From the NCBI RefSeq assembly GCF_928381705.1, contig NZ_CAKMSR010000012.1, positions 1 through 64,000 on the forward strand: a stretch of 64,000 bases of DNA. The letters are read 5' to 3'. Numbering within the stretch: position 1 is the stretch's first letter; the number at the start of each line of letters is the position of its first letter. Below are positions 17,301-25,427 of the stretch, in pieces. The translations under genes were made by a program, and so were the position numbers. The notes under the pieces are model-generated. The model was not told where the DNA came from, ran no database searches, and was given only the letters and a program-made list of their open reading frames with translations. Source of the DNA: Rothia nasimurium (GTDB lineage Bacteria; Actinomycetota; Actinomycetes; Actinomycetales; Micrococcaceae).

Positions 17301-17954
17301 GATATTCTCGACCTCGTCCCCAAAGAATTCGATACGGGCGGGGTGGGCTGCGGTCGGTGAGAAAATATCGATAATGCCGCCGCGCACGGCAAATTCTCCG
17401 CGCTTTGACACCAGGTCAACGCGGGAATAGGCGGCCGATGCGAGAGATTTAGTCAGGGCATCAAAGTCTTGTTCTTCGCCGACCCGCAGGGTCACCGGCT
17501 GCATTTTTTCGAGACCTGCGACCAGGGGCTGCAGCACCGAGCGGATAGGGGCAACGAGCACCCGGGGAGCGGACGCACCCCCCTCGGCAAGGGCACGCAA
17601 GACCGCTAGGCGCTGGCCCACGGTATCACTTCGCGGGGAGAGGCGCTCATGGGGCAGGGTTTCCCAGGCCGGGAAGAGCTGGGCCTGCCCAGGCTCTAGC
17701 ACCGCTTCTAGGGCAGTGACGGTGTCTTCGGCTTCGCGGTCGGTAGCAGTGACAGCTAGCAGGACGGGCGGGGTCGGCTCGTTCTGGGCGGCAAGTTGCT
17801 GGGCTATGCCGGCAAGCAGAAAGGGCCTAGCCCCGTCAGGAGAACCAATCAGAAATTCATCGAGGCGGGCTTTGGGGTCTGCACCTGCCTGGGTGATGAT
17901 TGCGGTATAGCTGGGCTCATGGGTGAGGGCTTGGGCAAGGCCGCTCAGTGACAT
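14310..17954 (-). CDS. mfd: Transcription-repair coupling factor Mfd
   Basis: The 1214-residue protein pushes stalled RNA polymerase off damaged DNA and recruits UvrA. Visible parts, in order, are an N-terminal UvrB-like module (LTLGXXX-type region, with RGGIIDIFSPTAAHPARIEF), a CarD-like RNA-polymerase interaction domain near residue 515 (AGDYVVHEQHGIGQFVEL), and the SF2 translocase with Walker A SGDVGYGKTEIA near 685, DEEQRFG near 786, SATPIPRTL and the helicase motif VDQAQNYGLSQLHQLRGRVG. A TRCF C-terminal domain closes it. An upstream GTG (17960) is possible, but ATG 17954 is better spaced from GGGGAG. The length is typical. Confidence 0.97.
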   Translation of the reverse strand: MSLSGLAQALTHEPSYTAIITQAGADPKARLDEFLIGSPDGARPFLLAGIAQQLAAQNEPTPPVLLAVTATDREAEDTVTALEAVLEPGQAQLFPAWETLPHERLSPRSDTVGQRLAVLRALAEGGASAPRVLVAPIRSVLQPLVAGLEKMQPVTLRVGEEQDFDALTKSLASAAYSRVDLVSKRGEFAVRGGIIDIFSPTAAHPARIEFFGDEVENIRWFSVADQRTLPGKDHPTELLAPPCRELLITPSVMSRAARLKESFPGAAAMLEKIAGGIYVEGMESLIPLLVDDMVTLLDHLPPGSLPLIIEPEKVRSRATDLVATNEEFLLAAWDSVTDTTDAPIDLGANGPDGLSAGSFRTIAALRETALAKGFGWWAMTALGVDDAIDDGIDSVQLAARAPHTYSGNVTELLTEVGKKVKDGWRITVVTDGPGPLTRLLDLFQEAEIPASRVDSLTNLPEPGIIEMTTASMGRGFMMDGEKLGLLTEADILGRTSPYATRDLRSGKLPVRRRKNAVDPMSLSAGDYVVHEQHGIGQFVELIQRPIAGATVTPSQPKPMKEYLVLEYAPSKRGGPKDRLFVPSDQLDQVSNYVGGDAPVLSKMGGSDWAKTKSKARKAVKEIAADLIKLYSARQASRGHAFGPDTPWQRELEEAFPYNETPDQLSAINEVKADMEKEIPMDRLISGDVGYGKTEIAVRAAFKAVQDGKQVAVLVPTTLLAQQHYETFTERFSGFPVSIKVLSRFQKAKESAEIAEGIKNGSVDVVVGTHRILSESVDWKDLGLVIIDEEQRFGVEHKEKLKTMRTNVDVLAMSATPIPRTLEMSLTGIRETSTLATPPEERHPVLTFVGPRTDKQITAAIRRELMREGQVFVVHNRVSSIEETANEIQKLVPEARIAVAHGRMSESRLEKIIVDFWERKFDVLVSTTIVETGLDISNANTLIVDQAQNYGLSQLHQLRGRVGRGRERAYAYFLYPAEKVLTEVAHERLKAVATHNELGAGMRLAMKDLEIRGAGNLLGGEQSGHIAGVGFDLYLRLVGEAVANFQHGEKEEAPAEIKVDLPVNAHMPHDYVSSERLRLSAYRQIAQAQTAEELAEAREELVDRYGTPPAPVENLFKVAALRHRARAVGLTEIVAMGPKVRFFPVNDLPESRQMRLDRMYPGAQYRQIPGTENWQILVPRPKTSAVGGKDLVDDAMVEWTEQFIHAIFEAGVAAS

Positions 17955-17960
17955 CTTCAC

Positions 17961-18305
17961 TCCCCTGGGGTAAGGCCGACTGGTGCAGGCTCTATTATCC
18001 CATAGGCCCTACACCCCCGTAGCTTCATGGCTAGTAGGAACATGAGGGGCCGAAATAATACGCATAAAAATAACCACTAATACAGGTGTGATAAACACCA
18101 ATACTATTTTCATATAAAACTTTTCTTGTCCCCATAAGTTACTACCGAGTAACCCGGTAATTTCGCTCTAAAGCTATTAACCCAGCCGAGGCCCAACCGG
18201 TAGTATGAGATGACCGGCAAAGCCCTCTGGTAGAACCCCACTCCTTTCGCACGGAGAACCAAGAGGCTTGGCCCCACCCCACGCACCACAACTTTTAGGG
18301 ACTTA
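17961..18305. promoter_or_regulatory. Intergenic promoter region between mfd and the lipoprotein gene
   Basis: The 345 bases are AT-rich in the middle (18055-18130). They hold two small inverted repeats, GGTGT-gataa-ACACC (18085-18099) and TACCG-agtaacc-CGGTA (about 18143-18159), which could be operators or transcript hairpins. I see no gene here. Both the mfd promoter and that of the lipoprotein and fibrinogen-like gene pair should lie in this stretch. Confidence 0.35.
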
Positions 18306-19061
18306 ATGAAACGATTAGGGACACCCCTCTCTGCTGCCCTGCGCGCACCCAGCCTGCGCACCGGCGTCCTTGCCCTGTGCGCCAGTGCAACCCTGGCCCT
18401 GGCGGCCTGCGGTTCATCAGACAGCGGAAGCGCCAGTTCCAGTAGCGCATCCAGCTCAGCTAGCGCAGCAGCAAGCACCAATAGCGCCGGTGAGACCCTC
18501 ACCGAAAACTTCGCAGGCTCCGAAGCTCTAGCCCAGGCCAGCGAAGCCGCCGTAGACACCGAAGAAGTTCAGACCACAGAACAGCTCTACAGCGACGTCC
18601 AGGGAGCTTTGGCAGGCATCCAGCCGGCTAGCACCTCAGTATCGCAAGAAGATACCTCAAGCGACATCGCCGGCGACACCGAAAGCGTACAAGCCAACGA
18701 GAACGCGGTCGAAAGCTACGTATCAGCCGAAACCACCTCACAGCTTGAAGCAGCAGCCACCGGCACCGCCCTCGACCAGTACCTCGCCACAGCCACCGAA
18801 TATGCACTCGCTGGCTGGCATGTAGAGGGAACCTCCACCGTAGTCGGTACCCCCCGCATCGCCGATGGTGAGTACAACGGCCAGGCAGCCAAGATTATGG
18901 AAGTCTGCCTAGATTCCTCGGGAGTCAAGGTTGTAGATGCTACGGGCAACACCGTCAGCTCCGATCAGTTCACCCGCTCACTCAACATTTTCACTCTGGT
19001 AGAAGAAAACGGGGCATGGAAAATCGCTTCCCATGACTTCCCCAATAACGCAGATTGCTAA
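18306..19061 (+). CDS. Secreted lipoprotein of unknown function
   Basis: The 251-residue protein has a type II signal peptide with lipobox L32-A33-A34-C35, so it should be anchored to the outer face of the membrane through Cys35. A low-complexity Ser/Ala linker (residues 36-60) follows, typical of surface lipoproteins that must span the wall. The rest is acidic and ends with a compact domain (AGWHVEGTSTVVGTPRIADG ... VEENGAWKIASHDFPNNADC) like the small alpha/beta domains (NTF2-like) found in several actinobacterial lipoproteins; that likeness is tentative. AGGGA precedes the ATG. The fibrinogen-like gene begins six bases after its stop, so the two are probably co-expressed. Confidence 0.75.
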   Translation: MKRLGTPLSAALRAPSLRTGVLALCASATLALAACGSSDSGSASSSSASSSASAAASTNSAGETLTENFAGSEALAQASEAAVDTEEVQTTEQLYSDVQGALAGIQPASTSVSQEDTSSDIAGDTESVQANENAVESYVSAETTSQLEAAATGTALDQYLATATEYALAGWHVEGTSTVVGTPRIADGEYNGQAAKIMEVCLDSSGVKVVDATGNTVSSDQFTRSLNIFTLVEENGAWKIASHDFPNNADC

Positions 19062-19067
19062 ATACAC

Positions 19068-22000
19068 ATGAAGAAACCCTCACTATTTACTAAGATCGCT
19101 GTTGGCGCGGTCGCCCTGGGCGTTGGCGTCTCCGTCATCCCCGGCGCTATCGCCACCAACGAGTACGTAGCCAACGGTCTCACCAGCGAAACCGCAGCGG
19201 CGTCCTGCTGGGAAATCAAGCAGAACGACCCCGAATCCAAGTCAGGTGCCTACTGGCTCTGGACCGACGAGATGGACGCCCCCGCCCAGTTCTACTGCGA
19301 CCAGGAAACCAACGGTGGCGGCTGGGTCATGATTGGCCGCGGCCGCGAAGGCTGGAGCGAGGACTACGCCGGTAAGGGCGACCCCCGCGAGCTGGCCACC
19401 AACCCCGACGGCACGGACGCTTTCTCCCCCGTCCAGCTCCCCTCAGCCACCGTGGACGCCCTGCTGGGCGACACCAAGGTGCAGGACCTTGAGGACGGCG
19501 TCCGCTTCTATCGTGCTGGCAATGCCGCTGGCACCACCTGGCAGAACATGTACGCCAGCCGCACCAAGACCGAAAACTGGTCCTGGACCCTCTCGGCCTA
19601 CCACCCCTGGGAAAACATCCGCTACGACAACGACCCCGCCCTGGGCGCTGACCGTAGCTACGCGACCTCGGTCAACCGTATCGCCAACAACAACGACTAC
19701 TACTACGCCAACAACTTCTACGGTCGTAGCAACCAGTCCTGGAAGATTGGCTTCGCTTACGGCCGCTTCATCCAGGGTACCGATACCGCAACCTCCTACC
19801 TCTGGTCCCCCCGCCTGGCAGGTTACGCTATCCCCTTCACCCAGGTCTTCGTGCGCCCCAAGCTCACCCAGGCAGACCTGAACCTAACCGACATCGCAGA
19901 TAGCGGTACCGCAGCAGCAACCGAGCGCGCCCTGCCCGCCAGCTTCTCTTCCCGCGTCACTTGGCGTACCAGCGCTAACAGCGGCACCGGCAATACCGGC
20001 GAGCTCAACACCCGTGTACAGGCCATCAACCAGCTGGGCGACACCGTCTACACCGGCGGCGACTTTGCCTTCGTTGAAAACGCCACCACCGGCGAGAAGG
20101 TACAGCAGAAGTTCATCGCGGGTTACAACGTCAATACCGGCGAACTGGTACGAACCTTCACCCCCCAGCTCAACGGCCAGGTCAAGGACATCGAGCCCCT
20201 GCCTAACGGCAAGCTTGCCGTAGGCGGTGAGTTTACCCGGGTCAACGGTCAGCCCTCTAACGGTTTTGTCATTCTGGACCCCGTCACCGGCGCTACCGAC
20301 ACCTCGCTGGGCTGGGACGTTGTTAACCGCAACGCCAGCGGTGTTTCCTTCGTCAAGTCCATCATGGTCCAGGGCGACTACGTCTACATCGGCGGCAACT
20401 TCACCCACGTTAAGGGTGCCACCTCTGGTACCTACGCCTATTCAAAGAACGTAGCCCGCTTCCGCCTGAACGACAACTCTGTGGACTGGTCCTGGCGCCC
20501 CACCACCAACGGCACCGTCAACGGTATTGCTGCAAGCGACCAGGGTGTTGCCCTGGCCGGTTACTTCTCTACCGTCAACGACCAGCGCTCCTGGAAGCTG
20601 GCCTACCTGAACACCACCGATGGTGCCCTGGCCCAGCAGTGGGAGTGGACTCTATCCCACCGTGCTTCTAACCCCAACCCCCGTGACGGCTTCCAGTTCG
20701 ATGTGCAGGACGCCGGTGCGACCGTCTGGACCGCAGGTGCAGAACACCTGGTAGCCCAGTACGACAAGGCCAATCTGAAGAACCGCCTGACCACTGCTAT
20801 CACCAAGAGCGGCGGCGACTTCCAGGACCTGTCAATGAACAACGGCGTGCTCTATGCAGCCTGCCACTGTGGTGACTGGATCTACTACGGTGCAACCACC
20901 CACGACAATCCGTGGAACGCACCCACTTACAGCGGTGTGAACACTATCCGCCTGATTGCGGCTTTTGACGCTCAGACCGGCGAGATTCTGCCCCAGTTCA
21001 ACCCCAGCCTGCAGGGTGCAAACGGTCACGGTATCTGGGCCTCCTTCACTGACTCCACCGGCACCCTCTGGGTAGGCGGCGACATCACCCGCTCCCTGGG
21101 CTACAACGGGGTCCAGCAGACTGTAGGCTTTGCCCGTTACGCCCCTGCCGACTCCACAGCTCCGGCTACCGCCTCTAACCTCTCCGTCACCACCGACGGC
21201 ACCACCGATACCCTCACCTGGACCGGTGTCTCAGAACGCGGCGTCACCTACCAGATTCTGCGCGACAACCGAGTCATCGCCTCCACTTCAGAGACCAGCT
21301 ACAAGCTGCCCACTTCTGAGGACGCCCGCTACTTCGTTCGCGTTGCAGATGCAGCCGGTAACGTCTCTGCTTCTACCCCGGTCGCTGTAGCAGCCAAGCC
21401 CCAGCCCACCCCCGAGCCCACGGTAGATCCCACTACCGAGGCTCCAGTTGAGCCGACCGCTGAGCCCACAACCGAAGCTCCAGCTGAGCCCACCGCAGAG
21501 CCTACCGCAGAACCCACCACTGAGGCCCCCACTCAGCCCGATAACCCGAATGTGAAGCCCATTGAAGAAATCACTGAGGAGCCGGTTCCCCCGGTAGTTG
21601 AGGAAAACCCCGCTCCCGCTGAGCCTGTTGCTCCGGTTGAACCGGTCAAGCCTGCAGATCAGAAGGTTGTTGCCTCGGGCGATAACTGGGATATCGCTTT
21701 CGTACTCACCAACGAATACGACAAGACCTGGCGTAACACCAACTACGCCTATAACACCGCCCGTCAGTGGTACGTTGCACCGACCTCCATCGGTTGGGGC
21801 GAATTCTCGCTGGCAAACCGCGTCCAGTTCGCCTACTACAATCAGCCTATGTCGATGTTCCTGCGTAAGGAGATGCAGCTGACCCCGCAGGCTAACCAGG
21901 AGCTGGTTCTGACCACCTACGCAGATGACGGTATCGCTATCTACGTCAACGGCCGCGAGGTCAACCGCACCAACCTGATGGCTAACGCAGCTCCCAACAC

Positions 22001-22172
22001 CCCGGCGCGGAAGGCTGTTCCCTACTCCCTGGCTAAGGCAACCCCGATTACCGTGGTTATTCCCGCTAGCCAGCTGAACCAGGGTAAGAACGTGATTGCC
22101 GTTGAGGTTCACTCTTACCGTCGCTCCGAGAGCGCTACCTTCGATATGGAAGCAGTTCTGCGCACCAAGTAA
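19068..22172 (+). CDS. Large secreted fibrinogen-like, beta-propeller and FN3 protein
   Basis: The 1034-residue protein starts with a Sec signal peptide (about 1-29). Next comes a fibrinogen C-terminal-like domain (about 45-260) with SCWEI, FYCDQETNGGGWVMIGRG and a Trp/Tyr-rich body. Residues about 290-690 form repeated segments such as VYTGGDFAFVE, LAVGGEFTRVNG, VYIGGNFTHVKG and LWVGGDITRS, the pattern of a delta-60-repeat beta-propeller. A fibronectin type III-like domain follows (about 694-775), then a Pro/Thr/Glu repeat stalk (about 779-860) and a C-terminal beta-sandwich-like domain (ADDGIAIYVNGREVNRTN) resembling galactose-binding modules. There is no LPXTG motif, so attachment must be non-covalent or through its partner lipoprotein. 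It is probably an adhesin or glycan-binding surface protein; that role is inferred. Confidence 0.8.
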   Translation: MKKPSLFTKIAVGAVALGVGVSVIPGAIATNEYVANGLTSETAAASCWEIKQNDPESKSGAYWLWTDEMDAPAQFYCDQETNGGGWVMIGRGREGWSEDYAGKGDPRELATNPDGTDAFSPVQLPSATVDALLGDTKVQDLEDGVRFYRAGNAAGTTWQNMYASRTKTENWSWTLSAYHPWENIRYDNDPALGADRSYATSVNRIANNNDYYYANNFYGRSNQSWKIGFAYGRFIQGTDTATSYLWSPRLAGYAIPFTQVFVRPKLTQADLNLTDIADSGTAAATERALPASFSSRVTWRTSANSGTGNTGELNTRVQAINQLGDTVYTGGDFAFVENATTGEKVQQKFIAGYNVNTGELVRTFTPQLNGQVKDIEPLPNGKLAVGGEFTRVNGQPSNGFVILDPVTGATDTSLGWDVVNRNASGVSFVKSIMVQGDYVYIGGNFTHVKGATSGTYAYSKNVARFRLNDNSVDWSWRPTTNGTVNGIAASDQGVALAGYFSTVNDQRSWKLAYLNTTDGALAQQWEWTLSHRASNPNPRDGFQFDVQDAGATVWTAGAEHLVAQYDKANLKNRLTTAITKSGGDFQDLSMNNGVLYAACHCGDWIYYGATTHDNPWNAPTYSGVNTIRLIAAFDAQTGEILPQFNPSLQGANGHGIWASFTDSTGTLWVGGDITRSLGYNGVQQTVGFARYAPADSTAPATASNLSVTTDGTTDTLTWTGVSERGVTYQILRDNRVIASTSETSYKLPTSEDARYFVRVADAAGNVSASTPVAVAAKPQPTPEPTVDPTTEAPVEPTAEPTTEAPAEPTAEPTAEPTTEAPTQPDNPNVKPIEEITEEPVPPVVEENPAPAEPVAPVEPVKPADQKVVASGDNWDIAFVLTNEYDKTWRNTNYAYNTARQWYVAPTSIGWGEFSLANRVQFAYYNQPMSMFLRKEMQLTPQANQELVLTTYADDGIAIYVNGREVNRTNLMANAAPNTPARKAVPYSLAKATPITVVIPASQLNQGKNVIAVEVHSYRRSESATFDMEAVLRTK
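21405..21535 (+). repeat. Pro-Thr-Glu repeat coding region
   Basis: Short tandem codon repeats encode PTxEP and TTEAP units (for example EPTAEPTTEAPAEPTAEP). Such stalks often vary in copy number between strains by slipped replication. Confidence 0.75.
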
Positions 22173-22195
22173 GACTGCAACCTATTGAATACCGC

Positions 22196-22228
22196 CCTGT
22201 GGCCCGTGCACATTGCACGGGCCACAGG
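22196..22228 (+). terminator. Perfect 15-bp hairpin after the fibrinogen-like gene
   Basis: CCTGTGGCCCGTGCA and TGCACGGGCCACAGG pair around CAT. There is no T tract, as is often the case in high-GC actinobacteria. Confidence 0.7.
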
Positions 22229-22478
22229 CCTTAGTGAGGGCGGACGCCGGGAGCCGCTAAGCTCCCCCAGGTAGGCCTGTTAGGGGTTGGAACATATTGA
22301 AGGTCATAGTTTTGTGGGCTGGTTTTCACCTGTAACTAGCTCACCCGTTCACCTAAAATTAAATACCCGGACTTACCGCCCCGCTGAGGCTACCTCTTTC
22401 ATCGCACGTTGAGGTAGCGCTTATTCTGCTGGGACTTTGCCGGTTGCACACACGTATTTCAAGGATTAACTAGGGTTT

Positions 22479-23225
22479 ATGACGAGCACGCGCACTTTGC
22501 CCCCTCGTGGGTTTAGGGAAACACTGACACAGCTGAACTCTGCCCAGAAGTCTGGTGCAGGAGTGCCTGCCTATACCCGCTGGGTCAACCGCCGTGTTGC
22601 CCGTGTTTTTGCGGCGGCTGCGGTCAAGGTTGGCCTTGGACCCAACGGGGTTACAGCGCTGAGCGCCAGTGTTTCTGTGCTGGGTATGCTCTTGATGATT
22701 TTCTTCCCACCTACGCCCTTGCTGGGCCTGGGGGTGGCTCTGCTCTTTGCCTTGGGCTATGCCCTGGATTCGGCGGACGGCCAGGTTGCTCGTGTGACAG
22801 GGGCGTCCTCCCCTGCCGGTGAGTGGCTCGACCATGTGGTTGATGCTATGCGCACCCCTGCCATGCATCTGACGATTCTGGTGGGCTTTATCAAGTACCC
22901 GCAGGCTTTCCCTTGGACCGGTTGGCAGCTCTGGTGGCTCCCTCTTGCTTTTACGGTGCTGGTCACCGGGCATTTTATGAGCCAGATTCTGGCTGAACAG
23001 CTGCGCAATAATCGGGGTACCGCTGCCCCGGCTACCGGGGGAACCCTCCGTTCTTTCATCAACCTGCATATGGACGCCGGTACCTTCTGCTGGATTTTTA
23101 TTTTCTGGGGTACCGGGCTTGGCTTTGTGCTGGTCTACGGCCTGCTCTTTGCGGCCAATGCGGCCACTGTCTTGCTCTCTATGCGTCGTAAGTTCCTTAC
23201 TCTTGCTCAGCCGGCAGGTGCCTAA
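22479..23225 (+). CDS. CDP-alcohol phosphatidyltransferase-family membrane enzyme
   Basis: The 248-residue membrane protein holds the family signature DSADGQVARVTG then GEWLDHVVD, that is D-x2-DG-x2-AR-x8-G-x3-D-x3-D, all key Asp residues present. Enzymes with this motif move a phospho-alcohol from a CDP-linked donor to an acceptor alcohol within the membrane. The acceptor and donor are unknown. It begins a tight operon (the next gene starts inside its stop codon) of polysaccharide genes, so it is more likely to act in glycan priming or decoration than in bulk phospholipid synthesis; this is inference. A CDP-glycerol type cytidylyltransferase lies at 29937-30371 and might supply its donor. 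Confidence 0.82.
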   Translation: MTSTRTLPPRGFRETLTQLNSAQKSGAGVPAYTRWVNRRVARVFAAAAVKVGLGPNGVTALSASVSVLGMLLMIFFPPTPLLGLGVALLFALGYALDSADGQVARVTGASSPAGEWLDHVVDAMRTPAMHLTILVGFIKYPQAFPWTGWQLWWLPLAFTVLVTGHFMSQILAEQLRNNRGTAAPATGGTLRSFINLHMDAGTFCWIFIFWGTGLGFVLVYGLLFAANAATVLLSMRRKFLTLAQPAGA

Positions 23226-24136
23226 TGCAGAGTGTATCCGTCATTATCGCGACCAACGGTAAGCGCCCCGAGCTGCTGCGTACCGCGGTAGCTGCAATTT
23301 TTGAGCAGACCTACACCGGCCCGGTTGAGGTGCTGGTGGTCTTTGACCACGTTGAGATTGACCCGCTCACCGACGTCCCCGTCCCGGAAAATCGCTCCCT
23401 GCGTACCATCCTCAATACCCGCCCCCAGGGTCTAGCCGGTGGCCGCAACACTGGTATTGAGGCTGCTGCGGGAGAGATACTGGGGTTCTGCGATGACGAC
23501 GACTACTGGCTGCCAACCAAGCTGGCCGACCAGCTAGAGCTCTGGCAGTACGCCCCGCAGGCAGTTGCGATTTCTTCGGGTATCAGGGTGCGTTCCGGCG
23601 GTAAAGACATCGACCGTCTGGCCCCGGCCCGAGCTACCTTCACAGATTTTCTCCGCTCCCGCATTACCGAGATTCACCCCTCGGCGATGCTCTACCGCCG
23701 CTCAGATTTGCTAGGACGCGTGGGGCTCGTTGACGAGGACCTCCCGGCTGCCTACGGTGAGGACTACGACCTGCTCCTGCGCGCCACTAAGTTCGGGGAT
23801 ATCTACTCGGTCGAAAAGCCGCTGGTCCTGATTCTCTGGGACCGCCCCTCCTTCTTTGCCGGCAAGTGGGAAAACATGGCTGCGGGTCTCACCTATCTGC
23901 TGCGTAAGTTCCCCGAGTTTGAAAGCGACCCCAAGGGTCTAGCCCGCGTCTCTGGGCAGATTGCTTTTATTCACGCTGCGCTGGGAAACAAGAAGCTGGC
24001 CCTGGCCTACGTACGCGCTACCCTGCGCCGTGACCCGACCCAGCTACGTGCCTGGGCTGCGCTGCCTGTTGCCCTGGGGCTGGTGAGCCCTTCTGCCCTG
24101 CTGGCTGCTGTGAATAAGACCGGTCGAGGCCTCTAA
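23225..24136 (+). CDS. Glycosyltransferase family 2
   Basis: The 303-residue protein opens with SVIIATNGKRPELLRTAVAA, then holds a variant of the nucleotide-sugar site, GFCDDDDYWLPTKL near residue 91, where the Asp cluster binds metal and donor. The later IHPSAMLYRR and GEDYDLLLRATKFG segments are typical of GT2 acceptor loops. It has no membrane helix and should act on the cytoplasmic face on a lipid-linked acceptor. The start overlaps the stop of the CDP-alcohol gene (TAATG). The sugar is not predictable. Confidence 0.85.
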   Translation: MQSVSVIIATNGKRPELLRTAVAAIFEQTYTGPVEVLVVFDHVEIDPLTDVPVPENRSLRTILNTRPQGLAGGRNTGIEAAAGEILGFCDDDDYWLPTKLADQLELWQYAPQAVAISSGIRVRSGGKDIDRLAPARATFTDFLRSRITEIHPSAMLYRRSDLLGRVGLVDEDLPAAYGEDYDLLLRATKFGDIYSVEKPLVLILWDRPSFFAGKWENMAAGLTYLLRKFPEFESDPKGLARVSGQIAFIHAALGNKKLALAYVRATLRRDPTQLRAWAALPVALGLVSPSALLAAVNKTGRGL

Positions 24137-24140
24137 CCCC

Positions 24141-25427
24141 ATGGCCCTTCTTACCCCCACTCACCGCCACAACCGGTTTTTAACCGCGGTTGCCCCCACC
24201 GCCGGGGCGCCTCTCCCGGCCTGGCCTATTCTGGTTCTACTCTATGGCTTCCCCCTCGTGTGGGCTATGGGCATGATGCAGTTCGCTCCCACTCTGCTGG
24301 CTACTGCCATGATTGTGCTCATGGTCATGCGCCGCCATGTGCTGGTGCACTCCACCATGTGGATTTGGTTTGCCCTCATGTTCTGGGGGCTCATCTGTAT
24401 CGTCTCGGTCGATACCGCTTCAGAGTTCCTGGGCTGGTTCCAGCGCTACATGAACATCTTTAACGTGGGTATCTACACGCTCTACTTCTTCAATGCCCGC
24501 GAGCGCATTCCCAACCACATCATGCTGGGCGGGCTGCTGACGATTTGGTTCACGGTGGTGATTTTGGGGTACCTGGCCCTAGCCTTCCCCGATTTCCGTC
24601 TGCCGACCCCGATGAGTTTCATTCTGCCGGGGGCCCTGCTTAATAACGAGCTGGTGAAGGACTATGTGCTTCCGCCCATGGCTGAAGTGCAGTGGCCCTG
24701 GGGCGCTGAGGTGGCTTATATCCGCCCGTCCGCGCCCTTCCCCTACGCTAACTCCTGGGGCCTGGCCTATGCGCTGCTGACCCCTGTGGTGTTTGCGGTG
24801 ATGACCGGTGTGCACTCGAAGAAGATTCAGCTGGGGCTTGGTTTTGCGGTGGCCCTGTCGCTGGTGCCCGCTGTGGCTACTTCTAACCGGGGTATGTTCA
24901 TTGGCCTGGGGTCAGCTTTTGCCTATGTGCTCTTCCGGCTCCTACTCAAGGGTGACTGGCGGGCGCTGGGTATCGGTGCGGTGCTGGGCGTTGGTGTGGT
25001 GACCTACCTGCTGGTTTCTGGCGCTGTGGGCGATATTTTGGGCCGTCAGGAGTATTCTGATTCCACCGGCGGCCGTGCCTCGCTCTACGAGCTGACCTTT
25101 GAATACACCCTGCGCTCTCCCCTGGTGGGCTATGGCACCTCGAAAATGGCCGATAGCGTGGGTGTGTCGATGGGTACCCAGGGTCAGGTCTGGGCGCTGA
25201 TGTTCTGCTTTGGTTTCGTGGGCTTGGGGCTTTTCCTGCTCTATGTGGTTTCGGTTCTGATTAACACCTGGAATATCGCCTCGATTACCGGCATGTGGGT
25301 GCACTCGGTCATTGTGTCTGCTCTGGCTGTTGTTTTCTTCTACTCTTTTGACGTGATCCAGCTGACCGTCCTGATGCTGTCGGTGGCGCTGATGATGCGC
25401 TCTCGTATGTACGGGGAGGGTTTGTGA
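24141..25427 (+). CDS. O-antigen ligase/polymerase-like membrane protein (Wzy-like)
   Basis: The 428-residue protein has about ten or more hydrophobic helices. A large polar loop around residues 150-215 and the segment SNRGMFIGLGSAFAYV followed by GGRASLYELTFEYTLRSPLVGYG match the Wzy_C/WaaL pattern, in which Arg and Gly residues of the external loops act on undecaprenyl-linked sugars. It probably polymerises repeat units outside the membrane. It sits between GT2 and the flippase, four bases after the former and overlapping the latter by one base. Confidence 0.8.
   Translation: MALLTPTHRHNRFLTAVAPTAGAPLPAWPILVLLYGFPLVWAMGMMQFAPTLLATAMIVLMVMRRHVLVHSTMWIWFALMFWGLICIVSVDTASEFLGWFQRYMNIFNVGIYTLYFFNARERIPNHIMLGGLLTIWFTVVILGYLALAFPDFRLPTPMSFILPGALLNNELVKDYVLPPMAEVQWPWGAEVAYIRPSAPFPYANSWGLAYALLTPVVFAVMTGVHSKKIQLGLGFAVALSLVPAVATSNRGMFIGLGSAFAYVLFRLLLKGDWRALGIGAVLGVGVVTYLLVSGAVGDILGRQEYSDSTGGRASLYELTFEYTLRSPLVGYGTSKMADSVGVSMGTQGQVWALMFCFGFVGLGLFLLYVVSVLINTWNIASITGMWVHSVIVSALAVVFFYSFDVIQLTVLMLSVALMMRSRMYGEGL

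Noticed and set aside
21288..22112. Minus-strand 274-codon frame opposite the fibrinogen-like gene
   Set aside because: It is a Gly-rich shadow of the Pro/Thr repeat region without start signals.
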